A DNA stretch of 64,000 nt, taken from assembly GCF_001613405.1 (NCBI RefSeq), contig NZ_BDCH01000040.1:93780-157779 (forward strand). The letters are read 5' to 3'. This document shows positions 7,273 through 16,385 of this stretch, piece after piece. How positions within the stretch are numbered: the first letter of the stretch is position 1; the number at the start of each line of letters is the position of its first letter. The notes below the pieces were generated by a model, which was not told the origin of the DNA, made no database searches, and was given only the letters and a program-made list of their open reading frames with translations. This stretch comes from Nocardia crassostreae (GTDB taxonomy: Bacteria; Actinomycetota; Actinomycetes; Mycobacteriales; Mycobacteriaceae). Both the position numbers and the translations under genes were made by a program.

Positions 7273-9402
7273 TTGATTTTTTTGGGCTACAACGGGTTCA
7301 CTCGCAGCCGCGATCAGGATCTCATGCTTCCGGGACCGGAAAAAATAGATCACTACGCGGCCGTAGGCCACGATGCCGGAGCTGCAATCATAATCGACGG
7401 CCAAGTCGTCGCGGCCGTCGAAGAGGAGCGTCTGAACAGGGAAAAGAAGACGACCAAGTTTCCGTCGAATGCGATAGACTGGTGCCTCGAAAAGGCTGGC
7501 ATTTCGCTGTCCGATGTGGACTACTTTGCTTTTCCGTGGGCATTTACGGATGAAGTACTCGAGTTGATGAAGGGGGATGTGGCCGAAGCTGTGCCCGACC
7601 CGGACCTTCGCTCGATGGTACTTGCGGAGTTCGATAAGTTATACGAGCGACTCTTCGCGCCGGAGCAGATTGCGAACGACTTCCATGCGCAGACCGGGTA
7701 CAGGATTCCGGCCGGAAAGCTGATTCTCGTTCCGCATCATATGGCCCACCTGATGTGCGGCTACCAGGTACGTGGTGGCGGTGATTCCGTATTCTTCATC
7801 AGCGACGGCCGAGGGGAGCGGAACTCGTCTGTTTCGGGCCAGATCGAGAGCGGTGAGATTACCGTCTTCGAACATCTGACCATAGGTAGTGGCAATTCGA
7901 TAGGGCTGTTCTACAGTGAAATAACCCGCTACCTGGGATTCTATCCGAACAATGATGAATACAAGGTGATGGGGCTCTCCGCATACTGCCCGAACCCAAC
8001 TGATCCGCAAATTATCGATTCACTGATCACACTCCTCGACCATGGTGGGATCAGATTCACCATTCCGCTGGGCGGTCCACAGAGTCACATCGCCTACGAA
8101 AGCGAGCTCGACCGCCTCTTCGGCGGAAACGATTCCACCAGAGATACCGTGGAGTTCAAGGCGCGAGTCGCACGTGCGGCACAGGATGTCCTCGAGCTGG
8201 CGACTGCTCATCAGATTGCCGAACTATCCAAATGCACGAGTCTTTCGAACCTGATTCATGAAGGTGGCGTCGCACTGAATTGTGTCAATAATACCAAGGT
8301 GCTGGAGGCCGGTAACTTCGCCTCCGTGGATGTGAGCTACGGAGCCAGTGATACCGGACTCCCCATCGGTGCGGCGGCATTCGTCGGTCATGTGTACGGG
8401 CACGTCACCCCGGCGCCCTGTACGACATATCTGGGTCCGGAGTACACACACGAAGAAATGCTCCAGGCTACCCGGCTGTTCGAGGATCGCATTGTCGTGA
8501 CGGAGCTGAATGCTGCCGACGTCACCGCGAAGACTGCCGAATTGCTGACCGAGAAAGTTGTCATCGGCTGGTTCCAGGGCTGCGCCGAGTACGGCCCTCG
8601 TGCCCTCGGTAGCCGAAGTATTCTCGCAAACCCGAAGTTCGAGGACATCAAGGACATCATCAATCTTCGCGTCAAACATCGAGAACCGTTTCGCCCCTTT
8701 GCGCCCGTGGTTCTGGAATCCGATGCCAACAGACTTTTCGACATGGGGAAACTCGCGCCCTCTCCGGATATGACATTCGTGGTGCCCGTGCGGGAGGAGT
8801 TCCGCGACCAGATTCCGGGGGTAAGTCACGTCGACGGCACATCCCGGGTTCAGACGGTTGACGACAGTCAGAACCCGCTACTGGCCGAGTTGCTTCGTGA
8901 GGTGCAAGAACGAACCGGTATGGGGTACTTGATCAATACCTCCTTCAATGTTGCCGGTGAGCCGATCGTCGGTTCCCCGGAGGATGCCATCCGATGCTTC
9001 TTGAGTACCGAAATCGACTATCTGGTTCTGGGCAATCTGCTGATTCGTAAACCGGAGAGCGTGGACGACGTCTCAGTTGCCGATCGAGCTCCGCTGGCCG
9101 TCGTGGGAATCGCCCGGCCCAAACCGGACAGTGCCGACGAGCTGAAGCAATTGCTGCTGTCGTTCGTGGCACCGTCTCGCGCCGAAGACGGGGCCTTGGA
9201 GTATCACTTCCACGAGGATGCGAACGACCCGTCGATTTTCGTTCTCTACGAGGTGTGGCGCTCCCAGGAGGATTTCGAGCGTCACCTGGCGCTACCGCAC
9301 ATGGTGTCCTTCTGGGAACGCCGTATGGACTACCTCGAGGAAGACCTCGACCTCCGGTTCCTGTCGATGCAGAGCTCCTACCCGCACCGCAGCGCCGAGT
9401 AG
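7273..9402 (+). CDS. O-carbamoyltransferase (NodU/CmcH/TobZ type) with C-terminal ABM-like domain
   Basis: The 709-residue protein starts at TTG 7273, five bases after AGGAGAG. Residues 1 to about 590 are a complete carbamoyltransferase: N-terminal HDAGAAI and EEERLNREKKTTKFP, the metal-site HHMAH, then the YrdC-like C-terminal half with EYGPRALGSRSILANP, EPFRPFAP and INTSFNVAGEPIVGSPEDA. These enzymes move a carbamoyl group from carbamoyl phosphate through carbamoyl-adenylate to a hydroxyl of an antibiotic or Nod factor. Residues about 600-709 form a separate ferredoxin-like module (ALEYHFHEDANDPSIFVLYE, HLALPHMVSF) of the antibiotic-biosynthesis monooxygenase type. That fusion is unusual. 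No polyketide or peptide synthetase is in view, so the acceptor is unknown. Confidence 0.87.
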   Translation: MIFLGYNGFTRSRDQDLMLPGPEKIDHYAAVGHDAGAAIIIDGQVVAAVEEERLNREKKTTKFPSNAIDWCLEKAGISLSDVDYFAFPWAFTDEVLELMKGDVAEAVPDPDLRSMVLAEFDKLYERLFAPEQIANDFHAQTGYRIPAGKLILVPHHMAHLMCGYQVRGGGDSVFFISDGRGERNSSVSGQIESGEITVFEHLTIGSGNSIGLFYSEITRYLGFYPNNDEYKVMGLSAYCPNPTDPQIIDSLITLLDHGGIRFTIPLGGPQSHIAYESELDRLFGGNDSTRDTVEFKARVARAAQDVLELATAHQIAELSKCTSLSNLIHEGGVALNCVNNTKVLEAGNFASVDVSYGASDTGLPIGAAAFVGHVYGHVTPAPCTTYLGPEYTHEEMLQATRLFEDRIVVTELNAADVTAKTAELLTEKVVIGWFQGCAEYGPRALGSRSILANPKFEDIKDIINLRVKHREPFRPFAPVVLESDANRLFDMGKLAPSPDMTFVVPVREEFRDQIPGVSHVDGTSRVQTVDDSQNPLLAELLREVQERTGMGYLINTSFNVAGEPIVGSPEDAIRCFLSTEIDYLVLGNLLIRKPESVDDVSVADRAPLAVVGIARPKPDSADELKQLLLSFVAPSRAEDGALEYHFHEDANDPSIFVLYEVWRSQEDFERHLALPHMVSFWERRMDYLEEDLDLRFLSMQSSYPHRSAE

Positions 9403-9422
9403 ACGATCGCGACCCTTGACGG

Positions 9423-9460
9423 AGTAGGGGTGCCCGAAAGGGCCACCCCTACTTCGTTTT
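9423..9460 (+). terminator. Intrinsic terminator after the carbamoyltransferase
   Basis: AGTAGGGGTG pairs with CACCCCTACT, and an inner CCC-GAAA-GGG extends the stem with one bulged C, giving a 13-bp hairpin followed by TCGTTTT. It begins 21 bp after the stop codon and closes the AveC/carbamoyltransferase transcript. Confidence 0.85.
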
Positions 9461-9610
9461 CGATCGTCGGAGTTCGTCGTAGCCCGCATGTCGACAATCC
9501 GAAGGAGGCCGGATTCCGTGGCACGCCCCACGGGCTTCGGCCACGAGCCAAGGAATGATGGTCGACGGCACATTCATGCTGTCGGCCGTCGGGCCGGTAA
9601 TCTGCGGGGC

Positions 9611-10537
9611 ATGAGCGCAGGCCTTTTCGGACTCCTCGATGACGTGGCCGCGCTGGCCCGGCTCGCGGCTGCTTCCATTGACGACATCGGGGCGGCTACC
9701 GGGCGGGCGACCGCGAAGGCCGCCGGGGTGGTCATCGACGACACCGCTGTGACACCGCAGTATGTGCATGGCATCACCGCGGAGCGTGAGCTTCCGATGA
9801 TCAAGCGGATCGCCATCGGGTCGCTGCGCAACAAGTTGGTGTTCATTCTTCCGGCGGCGCTGATTCTCAGCCAGTTCGTGCCGTGGCTGCTCACACCGAT
9901 CCTGATGATCGGCGCCACCTATCTGTGCTTCGAAGGCGCGGAGAAGGTGCTGGGGCGGTTCCTGCACCATGACAGCCACGGGCCCGAGGCCGACGGGGCC
10001 GCCGATGAGAAGGCGATGACCGCGGGCGCTATTCGCACCGATTTCATTCTGTCCGCCGAGATCATGGTGATCGCCCTCAATGAGGTTGCCCACCAGTCGT
10101 TCTTCCCTCGGCTGATCATTCTTGTCATTGTCGCCGTGGTTATCACCGCCGCGGTGTACGGCGTTGTCGGCGTCATCGTGAAGATGGATGATGTCGGATT
10201 GGCGCTGGCCCAGCGGTCCTCCCGGTTTGCGCAGGCCGTCGGTCGCGGACTGGTGACGGGGATGCCCAAACTGCTGACGGCGCTGTCGCTCATCGGTACG
10301 GTCGCGATGCTCTGGGTCGGCGGGCACATCCTGCTCACCGGCACCGATGAGCTCGGCTGGCACGCGCCGTACGAGTTGGTGCACCATGCCGAGGAGGCTG
10401 TCCGCGATGCCGTCCAAGGTGTCGGGGGACTGCTGGCGTGGCTGACGAATACGGCCGCTTCGGCGGTGGTCGGATTCGTCGTCGGCACCATCGTGGTGCT
10501 GATCGTGCAGGTGCTGCCCTTCAAGAAGAAGCACTGA
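9611..10537 (+). CDS. DUF808 (YedI-like) membrane protein
   Basis: The 308-residue protein, read from ATG 9611 behind a GGGG ribosome site, begins MSAGLFGLLDDVAALARLAA and carries the family segments VTPQYVHGITAERELPMIKR and LILSQFVPWLLTPILMIGATYLCFEGAEK. Further helices lie in the C-terminal half. It belongs to the DUF808 family, whose E. coli member is YedI; function is unknown. An in-frame start at 9488 would add 41 unconserved residues. It stands alone after the terminator at 9423. Confidence 0.85.
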   Translation: MSAGLFGLLDDVAALARLAAASIDDIGAATGRATAKAAGVVIDDTAVTPQYVHGITAERELPMIKRIAIGSLRNKLVFILPAALILSQFVPWLLTPILMIGATYLCFEGAEKVLGRFLHHDSHGPEADGAADEKAMTAGAIRTDFILSAEIMVIALNEVAHQSFFPRLIILVIVAVVITAAVYGVVGVIVKMDDVGLALAQRSSRFAQAVGRGLVTGMPKLLTALSLIGTVAMLWVGGHILLTGTDELGWHAPYELVHHAEEAVRDAVQGVGGLLAWLTNTAASAVVGFVVGTIVVLIVQVLPFKKKH

Positions 10538-10549
10538 TCGGCTGTTTTC

Positions 10550-11363
10550 ATGGTTCAGGCTGCGGGGAGCATGCTCGGTTGTGGACGGCGGCGGCCAGTT
10601 CACAGGTCGAGTTGCTGGCGGCGCGGTTCGAGACGTTCGAGTTCGATCGGCACAGTCATGAGCAGCTCTCGGTAGGGGTGATCGAAGAGGGGGCGGAGGG
10701 GCTGGACATGGCCGGGGGGAAGGTGGTGATTCCCGCCGGGCAGTTGGTGATCATCAATCCAGGGCAGGTGCACACCGGGTTCGCGCCGGCGGCGGACGGA
10801 TGGCGGTATCGGAGTTCTATTTCGATACGGGACTGGTCGCGGAGTTGGCGGGGGAGCGGTGGGGGAACAGGGAAGTGTGGTTCCCCGAGACCGCGGTGCG
10901 GGATGACGAATTGTTCGGCCGGTTGCGGATGGTGCATCGCGAGCAGGAGTTGGCGGGCGATGCGCTCACGGCGGAATCATTGCTGATCGCGGGGTTGGGG
11001 GCGGTGCTGGATCGACATGCCCGGCATGGGCGGGCGGGTGCGGCGGGGGTGGCGCCGCGCCGGGGCGTGGACGCGGCTCGTCAGGTATTGCACGACCGCT
11101 GGACCGAGGCGGTCACCATCGCGGAACTCGGTGCGGCGGCGGGGATGTCGCGGGCCGCGCTCATGAACGCCTTCCGGGCCGCGTACGGGTTGCCGCCGCA
11201 CGCCTATCTGATGCGGTTGCGCGCCAACCGCGCCCGCCGGTTGTTGCTGGCGGGGCAGACTCCGGCCGTGGTGGCGGCCGCGACGGGGTTCGCCGATCAG
11301 GCGCATCTGACGCGAATCTGCAAGCGCTACTTCGGCGTGACGCCGGGCGCGATCCGCCCGTGA
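10550..11363 (+). pseudogene. AraC family regulator, frameshifted
   Basis: The N-terminal cupin domain (LLAARFETFEFDRHSHEQL, GQLVIINPGQVHTGF, DGWRYR) is in one frame and continues as EFYFDTGLVAELAGERWGN in another, joined at about 10812 where CGGAGTTC would need one more G. The second frame carries the complete AraC HTH domain (VTIAELGAAAGMSRAALMNAF, VAAATGFADQAHLTRICKRYF) to TGA 11363. A plausible start, ATG 10550, is also out of frame by one base at the G run near 10566. Both shifts are single-base losses in G runs, so sequencing error is as likely as decay. Confidence 0.7.
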
Positions 11364-11479
11364 GGTGACGATCGCGCGGCGATGCGAATTCGCGCGCCGA
11401 GATTTTTGTTCAAGACCACCGGCCACCCCTGCCGTCAGGCTGTGTCGCAGCTGTTCGGAAGGTGAGGAAGGTCGGATCG

Positions 11480-13180
11480 ATGGTGTGGGTACTGGCGGTG
11501 ATCCCGCTGCTCGTAGTGCTGGGAATGATCACGGGATGGCGGCGTCCGGCGCATTGGGCCGCTGCCGCGGGTGTTTCCGTGGCCGCGGTGCTCGTCTGGT
11601 GGCGGCCGGAATTCACCATGCCGGAGGACGGTTTGACAGGCGCGGCCGCCGGAGCCGGGCTGCTGGTGCTGAACGCGGCGGCGGTCATGCTGCCCGGCGT
11701 CTATCTCAGCCAGGTGTTCACCCGCCGCGGCGTGGATCGGGACCTGCGGGAGTGGGTGCGGGCGCTACCGCTGTCCGGCCCGGCGAAGATCGCGCTCATG
11801 GTGGCCGGGATCGCCCCGATGGTGGAGGCGCTCACCGGATTCGGCGTCTCGCTGCTGGTCACGGTGCCGGTGCTGCTGGCGCTCGCGCCGCCCGCGACCG
11901 CGCTGCGGCAGGCCATGCTCGGCATGAACATCATGCCGTGGGGCACATTGGGTTTGGCGACCGTGATCGGCGCCGCGCTCACCGGCCTGCCGGTGACGAC
12001 CCTCGGCTCCGCCACCGCCGTCACGAGCGCCGCGGTCTTTCCCCTGGTGACGGTGTGGGCCGTCCTGCTGGCCCGCCCGCGCCGCCGCCTGCGCGCCGCG
12101 ACCCTGGCCGCGGGGGCGGGCCTCCTGCTCGCCACCGGCCTGCTGATCTGCAATCGACTTGGCCTGGTGTCGCCCGCGGGGGTGCTGGCGGGCTTGTTCA
12201 CCACCACGATCGGGCTGGCGCTGTGCGCAATTCGTCGTCGGGGTGCCGTCACACCCGACCCGGCGCCCGCGACCTCAGGAGCAAAGGCCGAATCTGCTGT
12301 AGCGCTCGCGTCTTCGGAGAGCGTCGTTTCCGGCACGATGCAGACGTCTTCGGAGAGCGTCGCGTCCGGTGTGGTGCACACGTCTTCGGGGAGCGCCGCG
12401 TCCGGCGTGGCGCTTACGACTTCGGGCAGCGTTGCATTTGGTGCGGCACAGGTGATTTCGAGCGCGACGGATAGGTCGTCGAGCGGCGAGCCGGTCGTTG
12501 AGGCCGAACTCGAGCCTGCGGGGCGGTTGCTGCCGCCGCACGCGGTGCTGTCCGCGTACGGTCTCGTCCTGGGCGGTATCGCGGTGCTGCGGGCGGCGAC
12601 CGCCGTCGGTGTACCGGCCCTCGAATTGCGTGCTGGCGGTGCGAGTTTCGCGCTGCTGTCCTCGCCCTGCCCAGCCCTGCTGATCGCCGCCCTGCTGCTG
12701 GACCGCGGCCGCCCGCACGTCCCCGATCTGCGCGCCGCACTGGTGCGGGCGGGCCGCCCGCTGCTCGCCTTGACCGGGTTCGTCGTGCTCGGCCGCCTGC
12801 TGGCCGACACCGGAATGATCGCGGCGGTGGGCGGGGCCGTCGCCACGGCCCCGCCCCTGGCCATCGCCCTGGCCGCCCCCGCCCTCGCCATGGCGGGCGG
12901 TTTCGTCACCGGTTCGAATGTCGGCGGCGACGTCCTGATGATGCCGCTGCAACAACAACTCGCCCCCGCCGGACTCGACACCTGGTTCGCGGCCATTCAG
13001 AACAGCGGCGCGGGACACGCCGTCTTCACCTCCCTGCCGATGATCATGCTGATCCTGGCCGTGGCCGGTGACCGCGCGGCGAGCGTCTCGGATCATCACC
13101 TGCTCCGCTTCGGATTGCGGGTGGCCGCCGCGATCTATGCGGTTCTGGCGGCGGCTGCGATCATCGTGGTTTCGGTCTAG
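11480..13180 (+). CDS. L-lactate permease (LctP) family transporter
   Basis: About 566 residues from ATG 11480, which follows GAGGAAGG; GTG 11462 is an alternative. The protein has around a dozen membrane helices, the segment VEALTGFGVSLLVTVPVLLA in the first half and FVTGSNVGGDVLMMPLQQQL followed by AAIQNSGAGHAVF in the second, both typical of LctP carriers that import lactate or glycolate with protons. Between the halves, at about residues 265-345, lies a Ser/Ala-rich cytosolic insert made partly of a 12-residue repeat. No lactate dehydrogenase is adjacent. It is preceded by the broken AraC gene, which may have controlled it. Confidence 0.82.
   Translation: MVWVLAVIPLLVVLGMITGWRRPAHWAAAAGVSVAAVLVWWRPEFTMPEDGLTGAAAGAGLLVLNAAAVMLPGVYLSQVFTRRGVDRDLREWVRALPLSGPAKIALMVAGIAPMVEALTGFGVSLLVTVPVLLALAPPATALRQAMLGMNIMPWGTLGLATVIGAALTGLPVTTLGSATAVTSAAVFPLVTVWAVLLARPRRRLRAATLAAGAGLLLATGLLICNRLGLVSPAGVLAGLFTTTIGLALCAIRRRGAVTPDPAPATSGAKAESAVALASSESVVSGTMQTSSESVASGVVHTSSGSAASGVALTTSGSVAFGAAQVISSATDRSSSGEPVVEAELEPAGRLLPPHAVLSAYGLVLGGIAVLRAATAVGVPALELRAGGASFALLSSPCPALLIAALLLDRGRPHVPDLRAALVRAGRPLLALTGFVVLGRLLADTGMIAAVGGAVATAPPLAIALAAPALAMAGGFVTGSNVGGDVLMMPLQQQLAPAGLDTWFAAIQNSGAGHAVFTSLPMIMLILAVAGDRAASVSDHHLLRFGLRVAAAIYAVLAAAAIIVVSV
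12311..12454 (+). repeat. Four tandem 36-bp repeats inside the lactate permease gene
   Basis: Units start at 12311, 12347, 12383 and 12419 with TCTTCGGAGAGCG-like beginnings. They encode SSESVVSGTMQT, SSESVASGVVHT, SSGSAASGVALT and TSGSVAFGAAQV. The period is a multiple of three, so copy-number change keeps the frame. Confidence 0.9.
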
Positions 13181-13260
13181 CGGGACCTCCGCCCTCTCAC
13201 TGCCGTGTCCCCCCGCCGATTCTCGTCCGATTTCCGGCTGTGCCGGACTAGCGTCGAGTC

Positions 13261-13638
13261 ATGGATGCGCACCGGGGTCTGCTCGCGATCGTTCTGTTCG
13301 CCGGGGTCGTCATTGCCGCGCCGCCGGTGCACGCGGCCCCGCCGCCGACCCTGCGGCTCGGTTTCCACAATGGCTACTGCACGACGACCGAGCTCGACGC
13401 CCCGGCCGATACCCCGTTCGCCATCGAGATCGACACCGGTTTCCAGTTCACCGATCAATCGGAATTCCGCATTCCCGCATTGAAGATCCGGGTGATCCTG
13501 CCGAGCTCCTACTTCAACCCCCGGGCCCGGGTCGATGTCCCCGCGCAGCCGCCGGGCCCGATTCCCTTCGAGCTCATGACGCCGAAGCAGTCGGGGAGTG
13601 CGGGCGACGGCTGCTGGGGCGTCATCCACGTCCGGTGA
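13261..13638 (+). CDS. Secreted small protein of unknown function
   Basis: The 125-residue product has an N-terminal signal peptide (basic MDAHR, hydrophobic LLAIVLFAGVVIA, likely cleavage after AHA at about residue 25). The mature part contains two cysteines, GYCTT and DGCWG, that may form a disulfide, and a beta-rich pattern (FAIEIDTGFQFT, FRIPALKIRVILP). It resembles in outline a cupredoxin-like secreted domain, but metal ligands are not clear. It lies between the permease and a convergent TetR gene. Confidence 0.65.
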   Translation: MDAHRGLLAIVLFAGVVIAAPPVHAAPPPTLRLGFHNGYCTTTELDAPADTPFAIEIDTGFQFTDQSEFRIPALKIRVILPSSYFNPRARVDVPAQPPGPIPFELMTPKQSGSAGDGCWGVIHVR

Positions 13639-13651
13639 GGGCTCGGAAGTC

Positions 13652-14269
13652 TCATCCCCGCACGGTGATCGAGAGGCGGGGCTTGACGGTGTCGGCGGGA
13701 CCGGCCACGCGGTCCCACACGGCGTCGATCATGGGGGCGAGCAGCAGTTCGCCGAACTGGTTCACCAGGACATCGACGATCTGGGTGGATTCGCGGCGGG
13801 TGGTGGAGGCCAAGCCCGCGTCGCGGAGGGCGGCCACCTCGCGGCGGGTCAGATCGATGAGCGATTCCAGCAGGCGCATCTGGGCATCGCCGGGTTCCAG
13901 GATCGCCCGGCGGATGTAGTTCACGACCGCGGGGTTGTCGCGGAGCATGACGCGGACGGCCTCATTGCGGGCGGCGACATTCTCGCCGGGGGTGCCGGTC
14001 ATGGGCACCGAGGAGACGGCGGCGGCGAAGTAGTCGACGACCAGTTGATCCGCGGCCTCGATCAGACCGGCCTTGGTCTTGAAATGGTGCTGGACCAGGC
14101 CGAGGGTGACACCGGCCGCGGCGGCGACAGCGCGCAACGAGACCCGGGATTCGCCGTACTGGGCGAACAGATCCATGGCGGCATTGCGAATGCGCGCCTT
14201 GGCGGTCAGGTCGTCGTTGGTGGCTCGCGGATTCAGCACATCGCCCCTCGGATAGTCGGTGTCCGGCAA
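13652..14269 (-). CDS. TetR family transcriptional regulator
   Basis: The 205-residue protein has an N-terminal HTH at about residues 24-70 (RIRNAAMDLFAQYGESRVSL and AAGVTLGLVQHHFKTKAGL), followed by a helical ligand-binding domain. It is divergent from the CoA-transferase/acyl-CoA dehydrogenase operon with only 86 bp between starts, and that gap holds a promoter and a short inverted repeat, so it very probably represses that operon and responds to an acyl-CoA or related ligand. The exact first codon is uncertain by a few residues. Confidence 0.85.
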   Translation of the reverse strand: MPDTDYPRGDVLNPRATNDDLTAKARIRNAAMDLFAQYGESRVSLRAVAAAAGVTLGLVQHHFKTKAGLIEAADQLVVDYFAAAVSSVPMTGTPGENVAARNEAVRVMLRDNPAVVNYIRRAILEPGDAQMRLLESLIDLTRREVAALRDAGLASTTRRESTQIVDVLVNQFGELLLAPMIDAVWDRVAGPADTVKPRLSITVRG

Positions 14270-14319
14270 TTCTACGATGTGTAGTAATCAGCTGGTCGCA
14301 AGACAACCAAATATTACGG

Positions 14320-14348
14320 TTGACCCAGCTACTATACAAACGTATCGT
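14320..14348 (+). promoter_or_regulatory. Promoter of the CoA-transferase/acyl-CoA dehydrogenase operon with TetR-type operator
   Basis: TTGACC (14320-14325), a 17-bp spacer and TATCGT (14343-14348) form a standard -35/-10 pair. The -10 ends seven bases before ATG 14356, so the transcript is probably leaderless. ATAC-AAAC-GTAT (14334-14345) is an inverted repeat overlapping the spacer and -10, a sensible site for the divergent TetR protein. Confidence 0.6.
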
Positions 14349-14355
14349 CCGTGCC

Positions 14356-15203
14356 ATGGAGGATGCAATGACGCCGCCCCTGGCCGGGATCGAGGTCGTG
14401 TCGCTGGCCGTGAACCTGCCCGGCCCGCTGGCCGCCGCCCGGCTCGCCGAACTCGGGGCGACCGTCACCAAGGTCGAGCCGCCCGGCGGTGACCCGTTGG
14501 CCGCGGTCGCGGGGGACTGGTATCGGGCGCTGACCAGCGCGCAGACGGTGGTGACGCTCGATGTCAAACAGCGGGCCGACCGCGCCAAGCTGGACGAACT
14601 GCTGGCCACGGCCGATCTGCTGATCACCTCCATGCGGCCGAGCGCGCTGGCGAAACTCGGGCTGGCGCAACCGCAGGAACGTTTCCCGGAGCTGTCGCTC
14701 ATCGAAATCGTCGGGCACGCGGAGGATCCCGAGATTCCCGGGCACGACCTGAACTATCAGGCCGTGCACGCCACCCTCACCCCGCCGCACATGCCGACCG
14801 TGCCCATTGCCGACATGCTCGGCGCGGAACGCGCGGTGTCCACCGCGCTGGCGGCGCTGGTGGCCCGCGCGACCACCGGTGCGGGACGGCCCTACCGGGT
14901 CGCGCTGGAGGATGCGGCGGCCCGCGCGGGCGATGCCGTGCGCTACCGGCTCATGGGACCGGATGCGGTGCTCGGCGGGGCGTTTCCGGGCTACGGCATC
15001 TACGCGTGCAAGGACGGGCACGTGGGCTCGGGGCCGCGGAACCGCACTTCTTCATGGCCGCGCTCCAGGTCCTCGGGGCCGACGGCACCCACGCTGCCTT
15101 CCGGACAGCGTTCGCCGACAAGACCATTGCCGAACTCGAGACGATCGCCGCGGCGAACGATCTACCGCTCAACGGGGTGCGCACCCCCACCATCGGAAAG
15201 TAG
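14356..15203 (+). pseudogene. CaiB/BaiF-type CoA-transferase, frameshifted near the 3' end
   Basis: From ATG 14356 (alternative 14368) the frame encodes a class III CoA-transferase: PLAGIEVVSLAVNLPGPLAAARLAELG, TKVEPPGGDPLA, the catalytic-Asp region around NYQAVHA/PIADMLGAERA, and FPGYGIYACKDGHV. At about 15025 the frame must shift, because homology continues as LGAAEPHFFMAALQVLGADG in another frame to TAG 15203. Restoring one base in GTGG-CTC rejoins them. Such enzymes transfer CoA between carboxylic acids and would supply the acyl-CoA used by the next gene. Decay or a base-call error are both possible; the rest of the gene looks intact. Confidence 0.75.
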
Positions 15204-15212
15204 AGAACAACG

Positions 15213-16373
15213 ATGTCGCGACTCTTCCCCGACTACCGGCCCACCTGGGAGACCGAGCAGCACCGCGAACTGCGCAAGCACGCGGCCGAATTCTTCGCCA
15301 AGGAGATCCCGCCGAACCGGGAGCGCTGGAACCGCGAACACCAGGTCGACCGCGAGTTCTGGAACAAGGTCGGCGACGCGGGTCTGCTCGGTCTCGATCT
15401 GCCGGAGGAATTCGGCGGCGCGGCAGGGGATTTCGGACTGCAGGCCGTGGTGCAGGAAGAGTTGGTCTACGCGCACGACAATGCCTTCGGCTTCTCGGTG
15501 CACTCGCCGATCGTGTCGCACTACATCTACAACTACGGCAATGCCGAGCAGCGGAAGAAGTGGCTGCCGGGCATCATCAGCGGTGAGCTGGTGCTGGCCA
15601 TCGCCATGACCGAACCCGGCACCGGCTCCGATCTGCAATCGGTGCGCACCACCGCGATTCGCGAGGGCGACCATTACGTCATCAATGGCTCGAAGACGTT
15701 CATCTCCAATGGAACCCACTGCGATCTGGTGGTGATCGTCGCCAAGACCGACCCGTCCCAGGGCGCCGCGGGCGTCTCGCTCATCGTGGCCGAGACCGCG
15801 GACCTGCCCGGTTTCGAGCGCGGCCGGGTGCTGGAGAAGATGGGCCAGTACGGCCAGGACACCCGCGAACTGTTCTTCTCCGATATGCGTGTGCCCGTGG
15901 CGAATCTGCTCGGCGCACAGGAGGGGCTGGGCTTCTACCATCTCATGGAGCAGCTGGCCCGCGAGCGCCTGATCATCGCCAGCCTGTGCTCGGCGCTGGC
16001 CGAGGCCGCCGTACTGGAGGCGCTGAAGTACTCGAAGGAGCGCGAGGCGTTCGGTCGCCCGATCGGCAAATTCCAGCACAACGCCTTCACCCTGGCCGAG
16101 GTCAAGACCGAGGCCCTGGCCATCAAAACCCTTGTCGACTACGCGATTCAGCAGTACATCGACGGTAAGAACGACCCGTCCACGGCATCCATGGCCAAGC
16201 TGTTCGCCGCCGAGACCGCGGACAAGGTCGTGGACAAATGCCTCCAGCTCTTCGGCGGCTACGGCTACATGATGGAGTACCCCATCGCCCAGATGTACAC
16301 GGGCTCACGGGTGAACCGCATCTACGGCGGCACCAGCGAAATCATGAAGGAAATCATCTCCCGCTCGCTCTGA
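15213..16373 (+). CDS. Acyl-CoA dehydrogenase (long-chain type, FadE)
   Basis: The 386-residue flavoprotein has the family motifs in order: AIAMTEPGTGSDLQSVRTTA, GSKTFISNGTHCDLVVIVAKT, QLFGGYGYMMEYPIAQMY and RIYGGTSEIMKEII. The position that carries the catalytic Glu in medium-chain enzymes is Gly (YGGT). The base is therefore expected to be Glu251 in LARERL, as in long-chain acyl-CoA dehydrogenase. It introduces the alpha-beta double bond and passes electrons to ETF. It follows the CoA-transferase by 9 bp as an operon, under likely TetR control. Confidence 0.9.
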   Translation: MSRLFPDYRPTWETEQHRELRKHAAEFFAKEIPPNRERWNREHQVDREFWNKVGDAGLLGLDLPEEFGGAAGDFGLQAVVQEELVYAHDNAFGFSVHSPIVSHYIYNYGNAEQRKKWLPGIISGELVLAIAMTEPGTGSDLQSVRTTAIREGDHYVINGSKTFISNGTHCDLVVIVAKTDPSQGAAGVSLIVAETADLPGFERGRVLEKMGQYGQDTRELFFSDMRVPVANLLGAQEGLGFYHLMEQLARERLIIASLCSALAEAAVLEALKYSKEREAFGRPIGKFQHNAFTLAEVKTEALAIKTLVDYAIQQYIDGKNDPSTASMAKLFAAETADKVVDKCLQLFGGYGYMMEYPIAQMYTGSRVNRIYGGTSEIMKEIISRSL

Positions 16374-16385
16374 GGGTGGGTTCGT

